Source: Bacillota bacterium
Lineage (GTDB): Bacteria > Bacillota > UBA4882 > UBA8346
Assembly (NCBI GenBank): GCA_023417475.1
Contig: JAEZFP010000070.1
Coordinates: 1 to 64,000, forward strand
Reading direction: 5' to 3'
DNA length: 64,000 bases
Of this stretch, positions 1-7,918 are shown piece by piece. The notes under the pieces were generated by a model, which did not search any database, was not told where the DNA came from, and was given only the letters and a program-made list of their open reading frames with translations. Position 1 is the first letter of the stretch. Each line of letters opens with the position of its first letter. The translations under genes were made by a program, and so were the position numbers.

Positions 1-125
1 TTTGCCGTAAGCTTCCTTCGGATTCCACCTCACGGTGGACACCCTTGCTCTTTAGCTATGTGCTTGGCACTATCTACCCGCACTCGGGACTTTCACCCGT
101 TAGATTGCTCCCATGCTGGGCGCAC
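1..125 (-). mobile_element. Group IIC intron, 5' end (domain I), runs off the window
   Basis: Read on the minus strand, the element begins GTGCG at 125 and continues with the blocks CCCAGCATGGGAG, GGGTGAAAGTCCCG, GCAAGGGTGTCC and GAAGGAAGC. These closely resemble the domain I start of the Oceanobacillus iheyensis group IIC ribozyme as I remember it. The intron starts just after a terminator hairpin and its T-run (131-161), which is the known target preference of group IIC introns. The catalytic 3' part and any maturase gene lie outside the window, so intactness cannot be judged. Confidence 0.85.
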
Positions 126-130
126 TGAAG

Positions 131-161
131 AAAAAAATGCCACCTAAGGTGGCGTTTTTTT
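131..161. terminator. Bidirectional intrinsic terminator, group IIC intron target
   Basis: Stem GCCACC/GGTGGC (139-144 with 148-153), with A-runs on the left and T-runs on the right, so it can work in both directions. On the minus strand it ends the HAD/GNAT operon. The group IIC intron follows 5 bases after the minus-strand T-run. Confidence 0.8.
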
Positions 162-169
162 ACGTTATT

Positions 170-781
170 CTAAAGATATTCATCGATGACCGTTTTCAGT
201 TGATCAAGCTTTTGATAATGTACGCCAACCAGTCCCGCCCGTTGGGCCCCGGTGACATTTTCCAACGTATCGTCGATGAACAGGCATTCTGCCGGCCGCA
301 ACCCCAGTTGCCCCGCACAGTGGCGGTAGATCTCGGGTTGGGGTTTGATCATTTTAACCTCGCATGAGAAGCAACAATGATTAAACATCTCCAACCCCAA
401 GAAATTATCCCGCAGATACTTCAAAGTTTCAAAAGTCATATTGGAGAGAATCGCCAGTCGGATTCCCCGTTGTTTCAATTCCCGAATATATTGGAGCATC
501 GCCTCATTAAGCGCACCCCAGCCCGTGACATCCTGAACAATTAATTGTTGAATCAATTCGGCATCGGAAGCTTTTCCCAAGTGGGTCAAAACTTGCGACC
601 AATATTCTTCGCCGCGTAAGCCGGCGTCGTATTGAGGCCGATACAACCGGTACGCCATCGCGCAATCATCCGGTTTTGACGGGGCGAGCAAGCGCCACAT
701 CTCCGCAATACTTTGCGCTTGCAACGGTTGGCTGATCACCCCGCCGTAATCGAAGATAATTCCTTGAATCGCCGGTTTCAT
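170..781 (-). CDS. HAD-superfamily hydrolase (HAD-IA type)
   Basis: Predicted cytoplasmic phosphatase of about 203 residues. The HAD motifs appear in order: nucleophile Asp11 in FDYGGV, motif II LSN near 112-114, motif III Lys in KPQPEIY near 146, and motif IV IDDT near 170. The second Asp of the usual DxD is Gly, as in the GGV subgroup related to YihX and epoxide-hydrolase N-domains; the substrate cannot be told. The ATG at 781 overlaps the upstream TGA as ATGA, so it is preferred over an in-frame TTG at 790. The gene is translationally coupled to the GNAT gene and ends at the terminator beside the group IIC intron. Confidence 0.85.
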   Translation of the reverse strand: MKPAIQGIIFDYGGVISQPLQAQSIAEMWRLLAPSKPDDCAMAYRLYRPQYDAGLRGEEYWSQVLTHLGKASDAELIQQLIVQDVTGWGALNEAMLQYIRELKQRGIRLAILSNMTFETLKYLRDNFLGLEMFNHCCFSCEVKMIKPQPEIYRHCAGQLGLRPAECLFIDDTLENVTGAQRAGLVGVHYQKLDQLKTVIDEYL

Positions 782-1311
782 GGTTGACAACTGGATGCTT
801 CACTTGTTTCAAAGCGCTCGGCCAAGTCGGTTAACGCCTGATCGCAGACGCGAAACACCGTCCACTCATCCATCGGTTCCGCCCCCATCCGGATATAAAA
901 CTCATACGACGGTTCGTTCCAGTCCAAACACCACCATTCAAGACGCCCGCAATTGCGCTCTTTGGCCAGTTTTGCCAGGTAAGCCAGCATCAACTTACCA
1001 ATGCCCTTGCCGCGCATTTCGGGACGGACATACAGATCCTCAAGGTAAATTCCGGGACGCCCCAAAAAGGTCGAAAAATTAGGAAAAAACAACCCGAAAC
1101 TGACCGGGTTTCCTTCATATTCCCCAATAATCACTTCCGCCGCCTTCCGGACAAATAACGAGTCACGCAAAATCGCCTCGGTGGCGACCACTTCATCCGA
1201 CATTTTTTCATACTCGGCCAATTCCTTAATGAAACGCAAAATCAACGCCACATCGGCTTCGGTTGCAAACCGCAAGGTAAAATTGGGAATCGTTGTTTTA
1301 ATTAGTTGCAT
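778..1311 (-). CDS. GNAT N-acetyltransferase, SSAT (diamine acetyltransferase)-like
   Basis: Likely transfers acetyl from acetyl-CoA to a small amine such as a polyamine or thialysine. The 177-residue protein has the SSAT-like pattern: LRFATEADV at the start, FIKELAEYEK near 30, the acetyl-CoA loop RPEMRGKGIGKLM after GIYLEDLYV, then LEWWCLDWN and GAEPMDEWTVFR near the end. The ATG at 1311 has AAGGAG 9 bases upstream; a longer in-frame reading to 1398 has no comparable site. The stop overlaps the start of the HAD gene, so the two form a small operon. The exact substrate is inference. Confidence 0.85.
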   Translation of the reverse strand: MQLIKTTIPNFTLRFATEADVALILRFIKELAEYEKMSDEVVATEAILRDSLFVRKAAEVIIGEYEGNPVSFGLFFPNFSTFLGRPGIYLEDLYVRPEMRGKGIGKLMLAYLAKLAKERNCGRLEWWCLDWNEPSYEFYIRMGAEPMDEWTVFRVCDQALTDLAERFETSEASSCQP

Positions 1312-1541
1312 CCGCTTTCGCTCCTTTTTGGTTGATACCTGTGTTGGTTGCTTTTGGACCCAGATCGGCACTTTGAGGCTACGCACCTGGTTGATCATTG
1401 CCTTTTCCTCCTCGGCTAAAGATACTCCAAATACGACCCTCTCTCGATAAGCAACTACCGTACCCCTGCTCCCGTTTTCATTTGCTTATTTTAATTGTTT
1501 AAACTTCGCTGATATTTCCTTACTTCCTGCCCATCCCGGAG

Positions 1542-1578
1542 AAAAAAGAAGCTGTCGCCGGCTTGGGCAACAGCTTCT
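1542..1578 (-). terminator. Terminator of the DUF4139 gene
   Basis: On the minus strand, stem AGAAGCTG/CAGCTTCT followed by a run of T, directly after the stop codon of the gene at 1600-3015. Confidence 0.85.
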
Positions 1579-1599
1579 GCCAATATCGGTTGGTCACAA

Positions 1600-3015
1600 T
1601 TACCATTTATAGCGGACCGTATAGTTGATTACTTCTTGTCCGTTGGCCGGAATCGTCACGGTGAATTCGGCTTTCCCAGCCTCCGTTTTGTCGTACCGGT
1701 GACTGGTTTTGACAATTTGCCACTCATTCCAGCCCGATAATTGTTCAACAGTGGTGACCGTCACAACTTCGGATTTATGATTTTTCAAGGTAATTTGGTA
1801 TGTTTCCTCCCGACTGTTACCACTTAACTCTTTCACACTGGTCTTCACCCGATCGCCCACGATGTCAAAGGCATTGCCCAAAAAGACCCGGACTTTTTCA
1901 TCTTTAGCGGTATGATCAATCCGGTCTTCACCGACCAATTGTAACGCCCCTTCGTGATCGGCCTTTTGCACCCGAACCCGTCCCTGCGGTAACGGCATTC
2001 CGAGATTATTTTCCTTACTGTTCTTCATTTCCAGCATCACTTTGACTTTTTTCGGATCGGCCGTTCCTTCATAGATAAATAACTTTTTAACCGGAATACT
2101 ATTGGCCGTGAGTAACTCAACCTGTTTCAACTGGTTGTTCTTCAGCGTGGTACTCCGATTTAACGTATACAGATGGTATTCGAAGAACGACTGCTCTTGG
2201 AAACCGGCAACCTCCGGCGCCGCAGCGGCTTTCATGAGATAAAGCCGGGTGTTTTGCCTGTCTTCAGTGGTCACACGATTGACATCTCCGGCAACCAGCT
2301 TTAACCGGGCGTCCCGATATTCGGCGCCGCTTTTGTTGTCTAAAGTGACCCATCCCACCAAATCAACCCGATCGTCATTGGAATTGATCACCGCCACATA
2401 GTCGGCTTTCCAAGAGAGCCCCTCGGTCATATAACTTACCTCAACCGGTTGCGAACCGGCCTTTTCCGGATTTGACAGCAGCCAGACCAGGGTTGGCCGG
2501 ACCACCAAACCTCCCGGCAATTCCGGAAAAGCCAAGCTTTGAATCTGTGTCGTTTTGACGATTTTAATCTCGCCGCCGTTTGGCGCCGACGCCAAGATCA
2601 GATCCTCTCCACCGCTCATGAGATAACCCTCAATCGTCTCTCCTTTGACAGTCGCCAACCTAATTTTTTGACCCAAGTATTTTTGGAGCAACTTGGCGTC
2701 ATTGATAATGTCATATTCATAGTTCTGCTCCAATACCCGGACGCCGGCGGAGGATAACGAGCGAAATTTGACCGAAGTCGGATCGATCCCCGTGGCGACG
2801 TCGGAAAAGTTTAAGGTGCCGATACCGGCCGGAAGTTCCATAGTGCGCCGCTCTTTCACCACGCCCAAATTATTGTTGTAAACGGTTAATTCCAAACTGT
2901 CCCGCGGCGTTTCCGCCGCCTGAATCGTGGGATGGGAGATGCCTACAATGCCAATGGTCAATACCACAACTACTGTTATGACAAACCAAGGACGTTTCAA
3001 AAAATCCTTCATCAT
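1600..3015 (-). CDS. DUF4139 domain protein, exported or membrane-anchored
   Basis: A 471-residue protein with an N-terminal hydrophobic segment (about residues 10-32) ending near QAAE, so it is exported or anchored outside the cytoplasm. The body matches the DUF4140/DUF4139 pattern: an early block with VYNNNLGVVKERR and GIGTLNFSDVA, then EVSYMTEGLSWKADYVAVI and WVTLDNKSGAEYRDARLKLVAGDVN, and a C-terminal beta-rich region ending in VINYTVRYKW. The function of the family is unknown. It is a single gene with its own terminator. An in-frame ATG (MMK) makes the start uncertain by one codon. Confidence 0.85.
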   Translation of the reverse strand: MMKDFLKRPWFVITVVVVLTIGIVGISHPTIQAAETPRDSLELTVYNNNLGVVKERRTMELPAGIGTLNFSDVATGIDPTSVKFRSLSSAGVRVLEQNYEYDIINDAKLLQKYLGQKIRLATVKGETIEGYLMSGGEDLILASAPNGGEIKIVKTTQIQSLAFPELPGGLVVRPTLVWLLSNPEKAGSQPVEVSYMTEGLSWKADYVAVINSNDDRVDLVGWVTLDNKSGAEYRDARLKLVAGDVNRVTTEDRQNTRLYLMKAAAAPEVAGFQEQSFFEYHLYTLNRSTTLKNNQLKQVELLTANSIPVKKLFIYEGTADPKKVKVMLEMKNSKENNLGMPLPQGRVRVQKADHEGALQLVGEDRIDHTAKDEKVRVFLGNAFDIVGDRVKTSVKELSGNSREETYQITLKNHKSEVVTVTTVEQLSGWNEWQIVKTSHRYDKTEAGKAEFTVTIPANGQEVINYTVRYKW

Positions 3016-3316
3016 TCCACTTCCTTCGCTTTATTCCGTTTCTTGTATAGTTTGACGAACCGGTGATTGGCGATGTTCCGTAAAGATTCTTTCCAAAAAA
3101 TGTTCCGAAATCAATATTGAAAAACTGCAACTACCGTCACCTATCTTCCGCATTTTTGTCTTTTCACGCCATTGTGTAACAAAAAGATTAATTGTTCGTT
3201 ATACATCATATTGTGTTTCAATTCCACAATAACATCTAATGCAGCCGGATCGCACGATTAAATTCAAATGAGTTATTTTCTTTATCATAATAAACTAAAC
3301 TTCGTAAAGAGACGCA
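3016..3316. other. Divergent intergenic region with an inverted repeat
   Basis: This separates the minus-strand DUF4139 gene from the plus-strand deacetylase and should hold both promoters. The only clear element is TATTGTG/CACAATA (3209-3231, 9-bp spacer), a possible operator of unknown regulator. No convincing gene was seen. Confidence 0.5.
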
Positions 3317-4060
3317 ATGATCACTATCAAACGAGTGCAACTTCCGCTGTTCTTTCTATTAGCGGTCATTTCATTACTGATCCTTACAATTCCCCACCAA
3401 CAGATCAGTCACTATCTTTTTATCCGATCGGCGGTCGCGTTGGTGGACAAAGTTGACATTGAGTGGATGGGATATACCGCTGAAAAAAAAATTACCTTAA
3501 CCTTTGACGATGGGCCGGATCCCCGTTACACCCCGGCAATTTTGAAAATCTTGGCCCATTATAAAGTTCCGGCTGTCTTTTACCTGACCGGAGAGAATGT
3601 TCGGCTGCACCCCGATTTGGTCCGGGACGAGCTGGCCGCCGGTCATGAAATCGGCAATCATACGGTCAATCACCCGCACCTGCGCACCCTTAGCGTAGCC
3701 CAAATCCGGCAACAAATCGAGCTGACCGATGTGGAGATCGCCAAAATAACTGGCCAAAAGCCGGTGTTGTTTCGCCCGCCCTATGAGGAACTGACCGAAA
3801 ATATCCTCTCCGCCGCCCACTTATGTAACAAGCAAATCATCCTGTCCACAATTACCCTCGAGCACCACACGCTGCCGTTGGCGCGGCAAAAAGCGCACCG
3901 GGCAATCAATATGGCTTTCCCCGGCGCCATTATCCTGGCGCATGACGGCCGGATCAACCGCGCCACAACCGTAGCGGCGCTTCCTTACCTAATCGAAGGA
4001 CTGCAAAAGAAAGGATACCGCTTTGTGTCGCTTTCAGAATTATTACGCCCAAACCATTAA
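3317..4060 (+). CDS. Polysaccharide deacetylase (NodB fold), membrane-anchored
   Basis: Probably removes N-acetyl groups from peptidoglycan or another surface glycan. A hydrophobic segment at residues 10-27 acts as signal or anchor. NodB motifs follow: TFDDGPDP (Asp64, Asp65), HTVNHPH (metal ligands His115 and His119), RPPY (153-156) and ILAHDG (His209). The motif usually carrying a conserved Asp/Trp after RPPY reads STITLEHH here, so activity may be altered. The 247-residue length is normal for the family. The gene converges with the next one, and both use the palindrome TTAA (4057-4060) for their stop codons. Confidence 0.88.
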   Translation: MITIKRVQLPLFFLLAVISLLILTIPHQQISHYLFIRSAVALVDKVDIEWMGYTAEKKITLTFDDGPDPRYTPAILKILAHYKVPAVFYLTGENVRLHPDLVRDELAAGHEIGNHTVNHPHLRTLSVAQIRQQIELTDVEIAKITGQKPVLFRPPYEELTENILSAAHLCNKQIILSTITLEHHTLPLARQKAHRAINMAFPGAIILAHDGRINRATTVAALPYLIEGLQKKGYRFVSLSELLRPNH

Positions 4061-5421
4061 ACAGACCGTGACCGCTCGCTCAGATATTGCACTCCGGCGA
4101 TCCGGGCATAAAGCGGATCAAGGGCAACCAAATCCGCGCTGGACAATTCCTGCAAACTGCGCTTGCCCATCGCTCCCATCGCCAGTTGCATCTCCCGTAG
4201 ACAACTGCCTAAAAACTTTCCCAAGTTTTCCGCGCCGGTCTCGGGGTTAAATTTCATTTCATCTTTCCCCAGATGATAGACAAGGCCGGTGGGCGGTTCC
4301 CACGGAAACGCTTTGATCACCTGTGTGTGACTCATTGCCAGTACCGCAATGGTTCCAATAATTGCGGCGTCGGCGCCCAACGCCAGGCATTTCAAAAAAT
4401 CACCCGGATTTACCAATCCTCCGCCAACAACCAGCGATATTTTCCCGAATTGATTAATCTCTTGCAAATACCGAACTGCCCGGCATAACGCCGGAAAGAG
4501 GGGCAAACCCGCATGATCCTGGATAATAACCGGGCTGGCGTGAGTTCCTCCTTCCAAACCGTCAAAGATGACGACATCCGCACCGCTTTCGATGATCAGT
4601 TCCAGCTCCGCCTCCAGATAATGCGTGGCTCCAAACTTAACTCCAATTGGAACGCCGCCGGTAATCCGTTTTAATTCCCGGATATAGCTCTTCAATGATT
4701 GATAGTCCCGGGTCTCCGGCCGGGAGGACTGAATCAACGCATCCAACCCCCGGATCGTCCCCAACCGCACCGCGAAGGCGTGATTAATCTTATAGCCGTC
4801 GATCCGCACCGGTGCTGATCCCCAGGCGCCATGCCCTAAGGCGATCTCGATTAGATCCGCTTGGGCTAAAATTGCCGGGGACTTGGACCAGAACCCTCGT
4901 GATAACTGTAGCACCAAGCTCTTGGCAAAATAACGCTCTTCATCCAAAAACGGACCATTGCCCGTATTGGCGGCCGTCCCGGCCAACGTGGCCGCTTTGG
5001 CCAGGGCGATTTTCGCCGCTAAACTCAACGCATTCCCGTACGACATTCCCCCGATTAGAATTGGAATCGCCAATCGGAGCGGCTTTTTAGCCCTAGGTCC
5101 AAGTACAACTTCAGTCGCCACCGCTGTGGCATCCGTTAAGGGCCGTCCCGTTAAAAAAACGGGATTGAATTGCAATCTATCCCAATCAAAAAAATGTTGG
5201 CTGGTACCAAACGGCCGGTCGATAGATTGCCCCGTATCCGCCCGGAGTAAACTTTCAAATCCGTCCCGGTAAGTAAGTTTCTGAAGCAAATTGGAATTTT
5301 CCAACACCACTCGACTCTGGCATAATTGAAACAGGAATCGCGGCAAGCGAATTTTACACCAATAAGCCATCAGCGCCAGCCCAAGGAAAAAACCCGCTAA
5401 AACGGCGACTGGAATCAGCAT
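4057..5421 (-). CDS. FMN-binding glutamate synthase-like protein, second copy
   Basis: A 454-residue protein with one N-terminal membrane helix (about 3-22) and a TIM-barrel glutamate-synthase central/FMN domain: IPILIGGMSYG near 120, ANTGNGPFLDEER, GVPIGVKFGATHYLEAE, then VVGGGLVNPGDFLKCLALGA and IIGTIAVLAM. It resembles YerD-type single-chain proteins rather than GltB, because the amidotransferase and the GltD partner are missing. The true substrate is unknown. The ATG at 5421 directly follows the TAA of the paralogue upstream (5422), so the pair is one operon. Confidence 0.85.
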   Translation of the reverse strand: MLIPVAVLAGFFLGLALMAYWCKIRLPRFLFQLCQSRVVLENSNLLQKLTYRDGFESLLRADTGQSIDRPFGTSQHFFDWDRLQFNPVFLTGRPLTDATAVATEVVLGPRAKKPLRLAIPILIGGMSYGNALSLAAKIALAKAATLAGTAANTGNGPFLDEERYFAKSLVLQLSRGFWSKSPAILAQADLIEIALGHGAWGSAPVRIDGYKINHAFAVRLGTIRGLDALIQSSRPETRDYQSLKSYIRELKRITGGVPIGVKFGATHYLEAELELIIESGADVVIFDGLEGGTHASPVIIQDHAGLPLFPALCRAVRYLQEINQFGKISLVVGGGLVNPGDFLKCLALGADAAIIGTIAVLAMSHTQVIKAFPWEPPTGLVYHLGKDEMKFNPETGAENLGKFLGSCLREMQLAMGAMGKRSLQELSSADLVALDPLYARIAGVQYLSERSRSV

Positions 5422-6825
5422 TTACGATTTTTCCCTGGCCGGCCGGAATAAGCCGCTCTCTACGCCGGTAAATTCGGCAACCTCCGGGCTGATCGCGCAA
5501 AGATCGGCCCGCGTCAGTTCAGACAGGGACTTCCGGCCCAATGAGCGCATGGCCATCATCATCTCTGCTTCACAACTTTTTAAAAACTTGGTGATGTTTT
5601 GCGCTCCTTCCTCAATGGAAAACTTCTCTTTCAGCTGGCCTCGTTCGTAAACCAACTCGGTTGGCGGCTCCCAGGGGATAACCTTAGTTAGTTGCAAATG
5701 GGCTAAAATAATCATGGCAATGGTCCCGATATACACTGCGTCGGCTCCCAGGGCCAACGCCTTTAAAATCTGGCCCGGTGTCACAAACCCTCCGGCAATG
5801 ATCAGGGAAACTTTTTTCTGCAAATTCTTCTTTTCCAAATACGCTACGGTCCTACTTAAAGCCGGTAGGGTCGGTAACCCTACACTATCCGCTAAAATGG
5901 TCGGTCCAAAATTAATTCCCGCTTCGGCTCCGTCAATGGTAATAAAATCCACTCCCGCCCCGGTGATGATATCCAGTTCCGCTTCCAAGCGATGGGTTGC
6001 CCCAAACTTAACGCCGATCGGGACGCCGCCGCTTACTTTGCGAAGATAATCCACTAAATCTTCAAGGTCGGACCGGTCCTTCACCTCCGGAAAATAAGCA
6101 TCCAAAGTCAGCGGCTCATTTTCACTAAGCCCCATATATTCACGGAATTCCGGGCTGATGTTCTGCGGTTCCAGTTTAACCGGGGCCGAACCGAGCGCTC
6201 CGTAACCCAACTGAATCTCGAGCATATTCGCTTGGCGTAATATTTTTTCATCTTTGCCCCAAGCGCCGCGATGGTACTGCATGATTAGGCGCTTGGTACA
6301 TTTTCGTTCTTCCGGTAAAAATGGACCAACCCCAGTATTGGTGGCGGTATTGACTTGATCCGCGCCTTTGGCTAAGGCGATTTTTGCCTGATAAGACGGG
6401 CCTAACCCGTAAGCCATGCCACCGATCATGATCGGCAGCTCAATTTGCATGGGACGGATGCTTTGCGGACCGATCGTCACTTGGAGGTCGACCTTTTCAC
6501 TTTCAGCTAACGGACGCCGCGTCAGATATACCGGATTTAGCAACAACTTATCCCAAGGCGAAAAATGAATCGGACTTCCGAAAGGCCTTTCCAACGGTTT
6601 ACCGTCATTCCCGCGCAGATCGGCCTCTAAGATGTTTTGCAAGCCGACTTTGGCGAACACGTTATACATCTCCCCTAAATTTTCGGGGTATGGATCTTTC
6701 AGGAGCCGTTTGGTAAAATTATCGGTAAATATATTAATGATCGGTTTTAAAAGCGCCAATCCCAACACCGAAGCCACCACAAAACTTAAAATAAACGCCA
6801 GCCCAAATTGCCAAACCCAAGCCAT
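5422..6825 (-). CDS. FMN-binding glutamate synthase-like protein, first copy
   Basis: A 467-residue paralogue of the downstream gene, with the same layout: N-terminal membrane helix (about 5-27), then the FMN/TIM-barrel domain with IMIGGMAYG, ATNTGVGPFLPEER, GVPIGVKFGATHRLEAE, IIAGGFVTPGQILKALALGA and YIGTIAM. The start at 6825 has GGAGG 8 bases upstream. A longer open reading on this strand continues to 7404, but that part is antisense to the OsmC gene and is not counted. The pair could work as a heteromeric FMN enzyme at the membrane; that is inference. Confidence 0.85.
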   Translation of the reverse strand: MAWVWQFGLAFILSFVVASVLGLALLKPIINIFTDNFTKRLLKDPYPENLGEMYNVFAKVGLQNILEADLRGNDGKPLERPFGSPIHFSPWDKLLLNPVYLTRRPLAESEKVDLQVTIGPQSIRPMQIELPIMIGGMAYGLGPSYQAKIALAKGADQVNTATNTGVGPFLPEERKCTKRLIMQYHRGAWGKDEKILRQANMLEIQLGYGALGSAPVKLEPQNISPEFREYMGLSENEPLTLDAYFPEVKDRSDLEDLVDYLRKVSGGVPIGVKFGATHRLEAELDIITGAGVDFITIDGAEAGINFGPTILADSVGLPTLPALSRTVAYLEKKNLQKKVSLIIAGGFVTPGQILKALALGADAVYIGTIAMIILAHLQLTKVIPWEPPTELVYERGQLKEKFSIEEGAQNITKFLKSCEAEMMMAMRSLGRKSLSELTRADLCAISPEVAEFTGVESGLFRPAREKS

Positions 6826-6972
6826 TATGATTTCCTCCGCAATATGCTTGGATCTATTCTTTCCCGGATCCATCGTTTTCATAAAAAAACCGGCTTTAGT
6901 CGCGCAATTTTCTGCGTAGGGTTCCTCCATTTTTAATTTCACGGAGATAATGGTAAAAATCATTCCATTATC

Positions 6973-6981
6973 TGTTATAAT
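6973..6981 (+). promoter_or_regulatory. Extended -10 promoter for the osmC-like gene
   Basis: TGTTATAAT at 6973-6981 is a TGn extended -10. No good -35 lies 17 bp upstream, which is usual for extended -10 promoters. It is 44 bp before the chosen start codon. Confidence 0.6.
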
Positions 6982-7024
6982 ATTGATTGTATCGCAAAGA
7001 TTCTTTTCCAGGAGGGCAAAAGCC

Positions 7025-7429
7025 GTGAACGCAAGTATAGATTGGGATGGCAAGATGGGTTTTACAGCGGTCGGCGATTCCGGGCATCCTGTCCAAATTA
7101 ATGTTGGATCTGAGCATGGAAATTCCGATGCGGGACCGAAACCGATGGAACTGTTATTATTCGCTCTAGGCAGTTGTAGTGGCGTGGACGTCGTGTCCAT
7201 TTTACAAAAAATGAATTTTAAACTCGACTCCGTCAAAATTGAAATCCAAGGGACGCGCGCGGAAGGCTTCCCTAAAAAATTCACCGGAATCCATATGGTC
7301 TTTAAAATTTCCGGAGCAGATTTGAAATTGGAAAGACTAAACCATGCGGTCGACCTTTCGCTGGCCAAATATTGTTCGGTAGCCGGTTCGTTAAACGCGA
7401 CCATAACTTATGAAGTGCTGATGGGTTAA
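7025..7429 (+). CDS. OsmC/Ohr family protein
   Basis: A 134-residue cytoplasmic OsmC-fold protein, probably a thiol peroxidase or a relative. It shows KPMELLLFALGSCSGVDVVSIL, where Cys in GSCSG is the first redox Cys, and the second in AKYCSVAGSLN near the end. The GTG at 7025 has AGGAGG 9 bases upstream; reading further upstream only adds sequence overlapping the promoter. The gene diverges from the glutamate-synthase-like pair and ends at the terminator at 7441-7467. It is the common YhfA-like form, so peroxide as substrate is inference. Confidence 0.85.
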   Translation: MNASIDWDGKMGFTAVGDSGHPVQINVGSEHGNSDAGPKPMELLLFALGSCSGVDVVSILQKMNFKLDSVKIEIQGTRAEGFPKKFTGIHMVFKISGADLKLERLNHAVDLSLAKYCSVAGSLNATITYEVLMG

Positions 7430-7440
7430 ATTTAGAAAGC

Positions 7441-7467
7441 AACAAATCGGGTTTTTCCCGGTTTGTT
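7441..7467 (+). terminator. Terminator after osmC, left border of the repeat island
   Basis: Stem AACAAATCGGG/CCCGGTTTGTT (one G-T pair) followed by CTTTAT. Its right arm and tail strongly resemble the terminator at 7873-7900. Confidence 0.75.
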
Positions 7468-7593
7468 CTTTATCGCTCCCGTAAATCAGGTTCACTCGCC
7501 GACATAAATCACACACCTCCTGGCGGGATGTTCAGCTATCACTATAGAGCTGAATTAATCGTCAAAAAGAGCGTGTGACCATTTTGAAGCTCA

Positions 7594-7845
7594 GCAAGCT
7601 GGATTTGTGGATAAGTAAGCTTGCTCGGTCGTTCCGCAAGCTGGATTTGTGGATAAGTGAGCTTGCTCGGTCGTTCCGCAAGCTGGATTTGTGGATAAGT
7701 AAGCTTGCTCGGTCGTTCCGCAAGCTGGATTTGTGGATAAGTAAGCTTGCTCGGTCGTTCCGCAAGCTGGATTTGTGGATAAGTAAGCTTGCCCGAAGTC
7801 TCCGCAACCTGGATTTGTGGATAAGTAAGTTGTACGAACCACGAA
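7594..7845. repeat. Six 42-bp tandem repeats, each with a perfect DnaA box
   Basis: Units start at 7594, 7636, 7678, 7720, 7762 and 7804. Each holds TGTGGATAA (7606, 7648, 7690, 7732, 7774, 7816), which is TTATCCACA on the minus strand, the consensus DnaA box. All boxes point the same way at exactly 42 bp, or four DNA turns. In the first five units GCAAGC and GCTTGC flank the box as a 6-bp inverted repeat. The last unit has diverged at its edges, yet the block around the box is intact. Open frames on both strands come only from the period being a multiple of 3. No dnaA, dnaN or AT-rich unwinding region is adjacent, so a DnaA-binding or titration site is more likely than an origin. Confidence 0.9.
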
Positions 7846-7872
7846 CATGGTCCATCTGAGTGGATAGATTAA

Positions 7873-7900
7873 GATCAAACCGGGGTTTCCCGGTTTGATC
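7873..7900. terminator. Strong 12-bp hairpin, right border of the repeat island
   Basis: Perfect stem GATCAAACCGGG/CCCGGTTTGATC with loop GTTT. It lies between the repeat array and the 3' end of cotJC and can serve the cotJ operon on the minus strand. The following plus-strand tail (TTTGTCGCTTCC) matches the tail of the hairpin at 7441-7467. Confidence 0.75.
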
Positions 7901-7918
7901 TTTGTCGCTTCCTTTTTT

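Noticed and set aside
6826..7404. N-terminal extension of the first glutamate-synthase-like gene to 7404
   Set aside because: It is antisense to the OsmC gene and crosses its promoter. A good SD and ATG at 6825 begin just before the membrane helix.
7594..7845. The DnaA-box array as the chromosomal origin
   Set aside because: No dnaA, dnaN, recF or AT-rich unwinding element is next to it. A DnaA-binding accessory site fits better.
7594..7845. CRISPR array
   Set aside because: Units are directly adjacent, with no unique spacers, and there are no cas genes. The same applies to the two 21-bp arrays.
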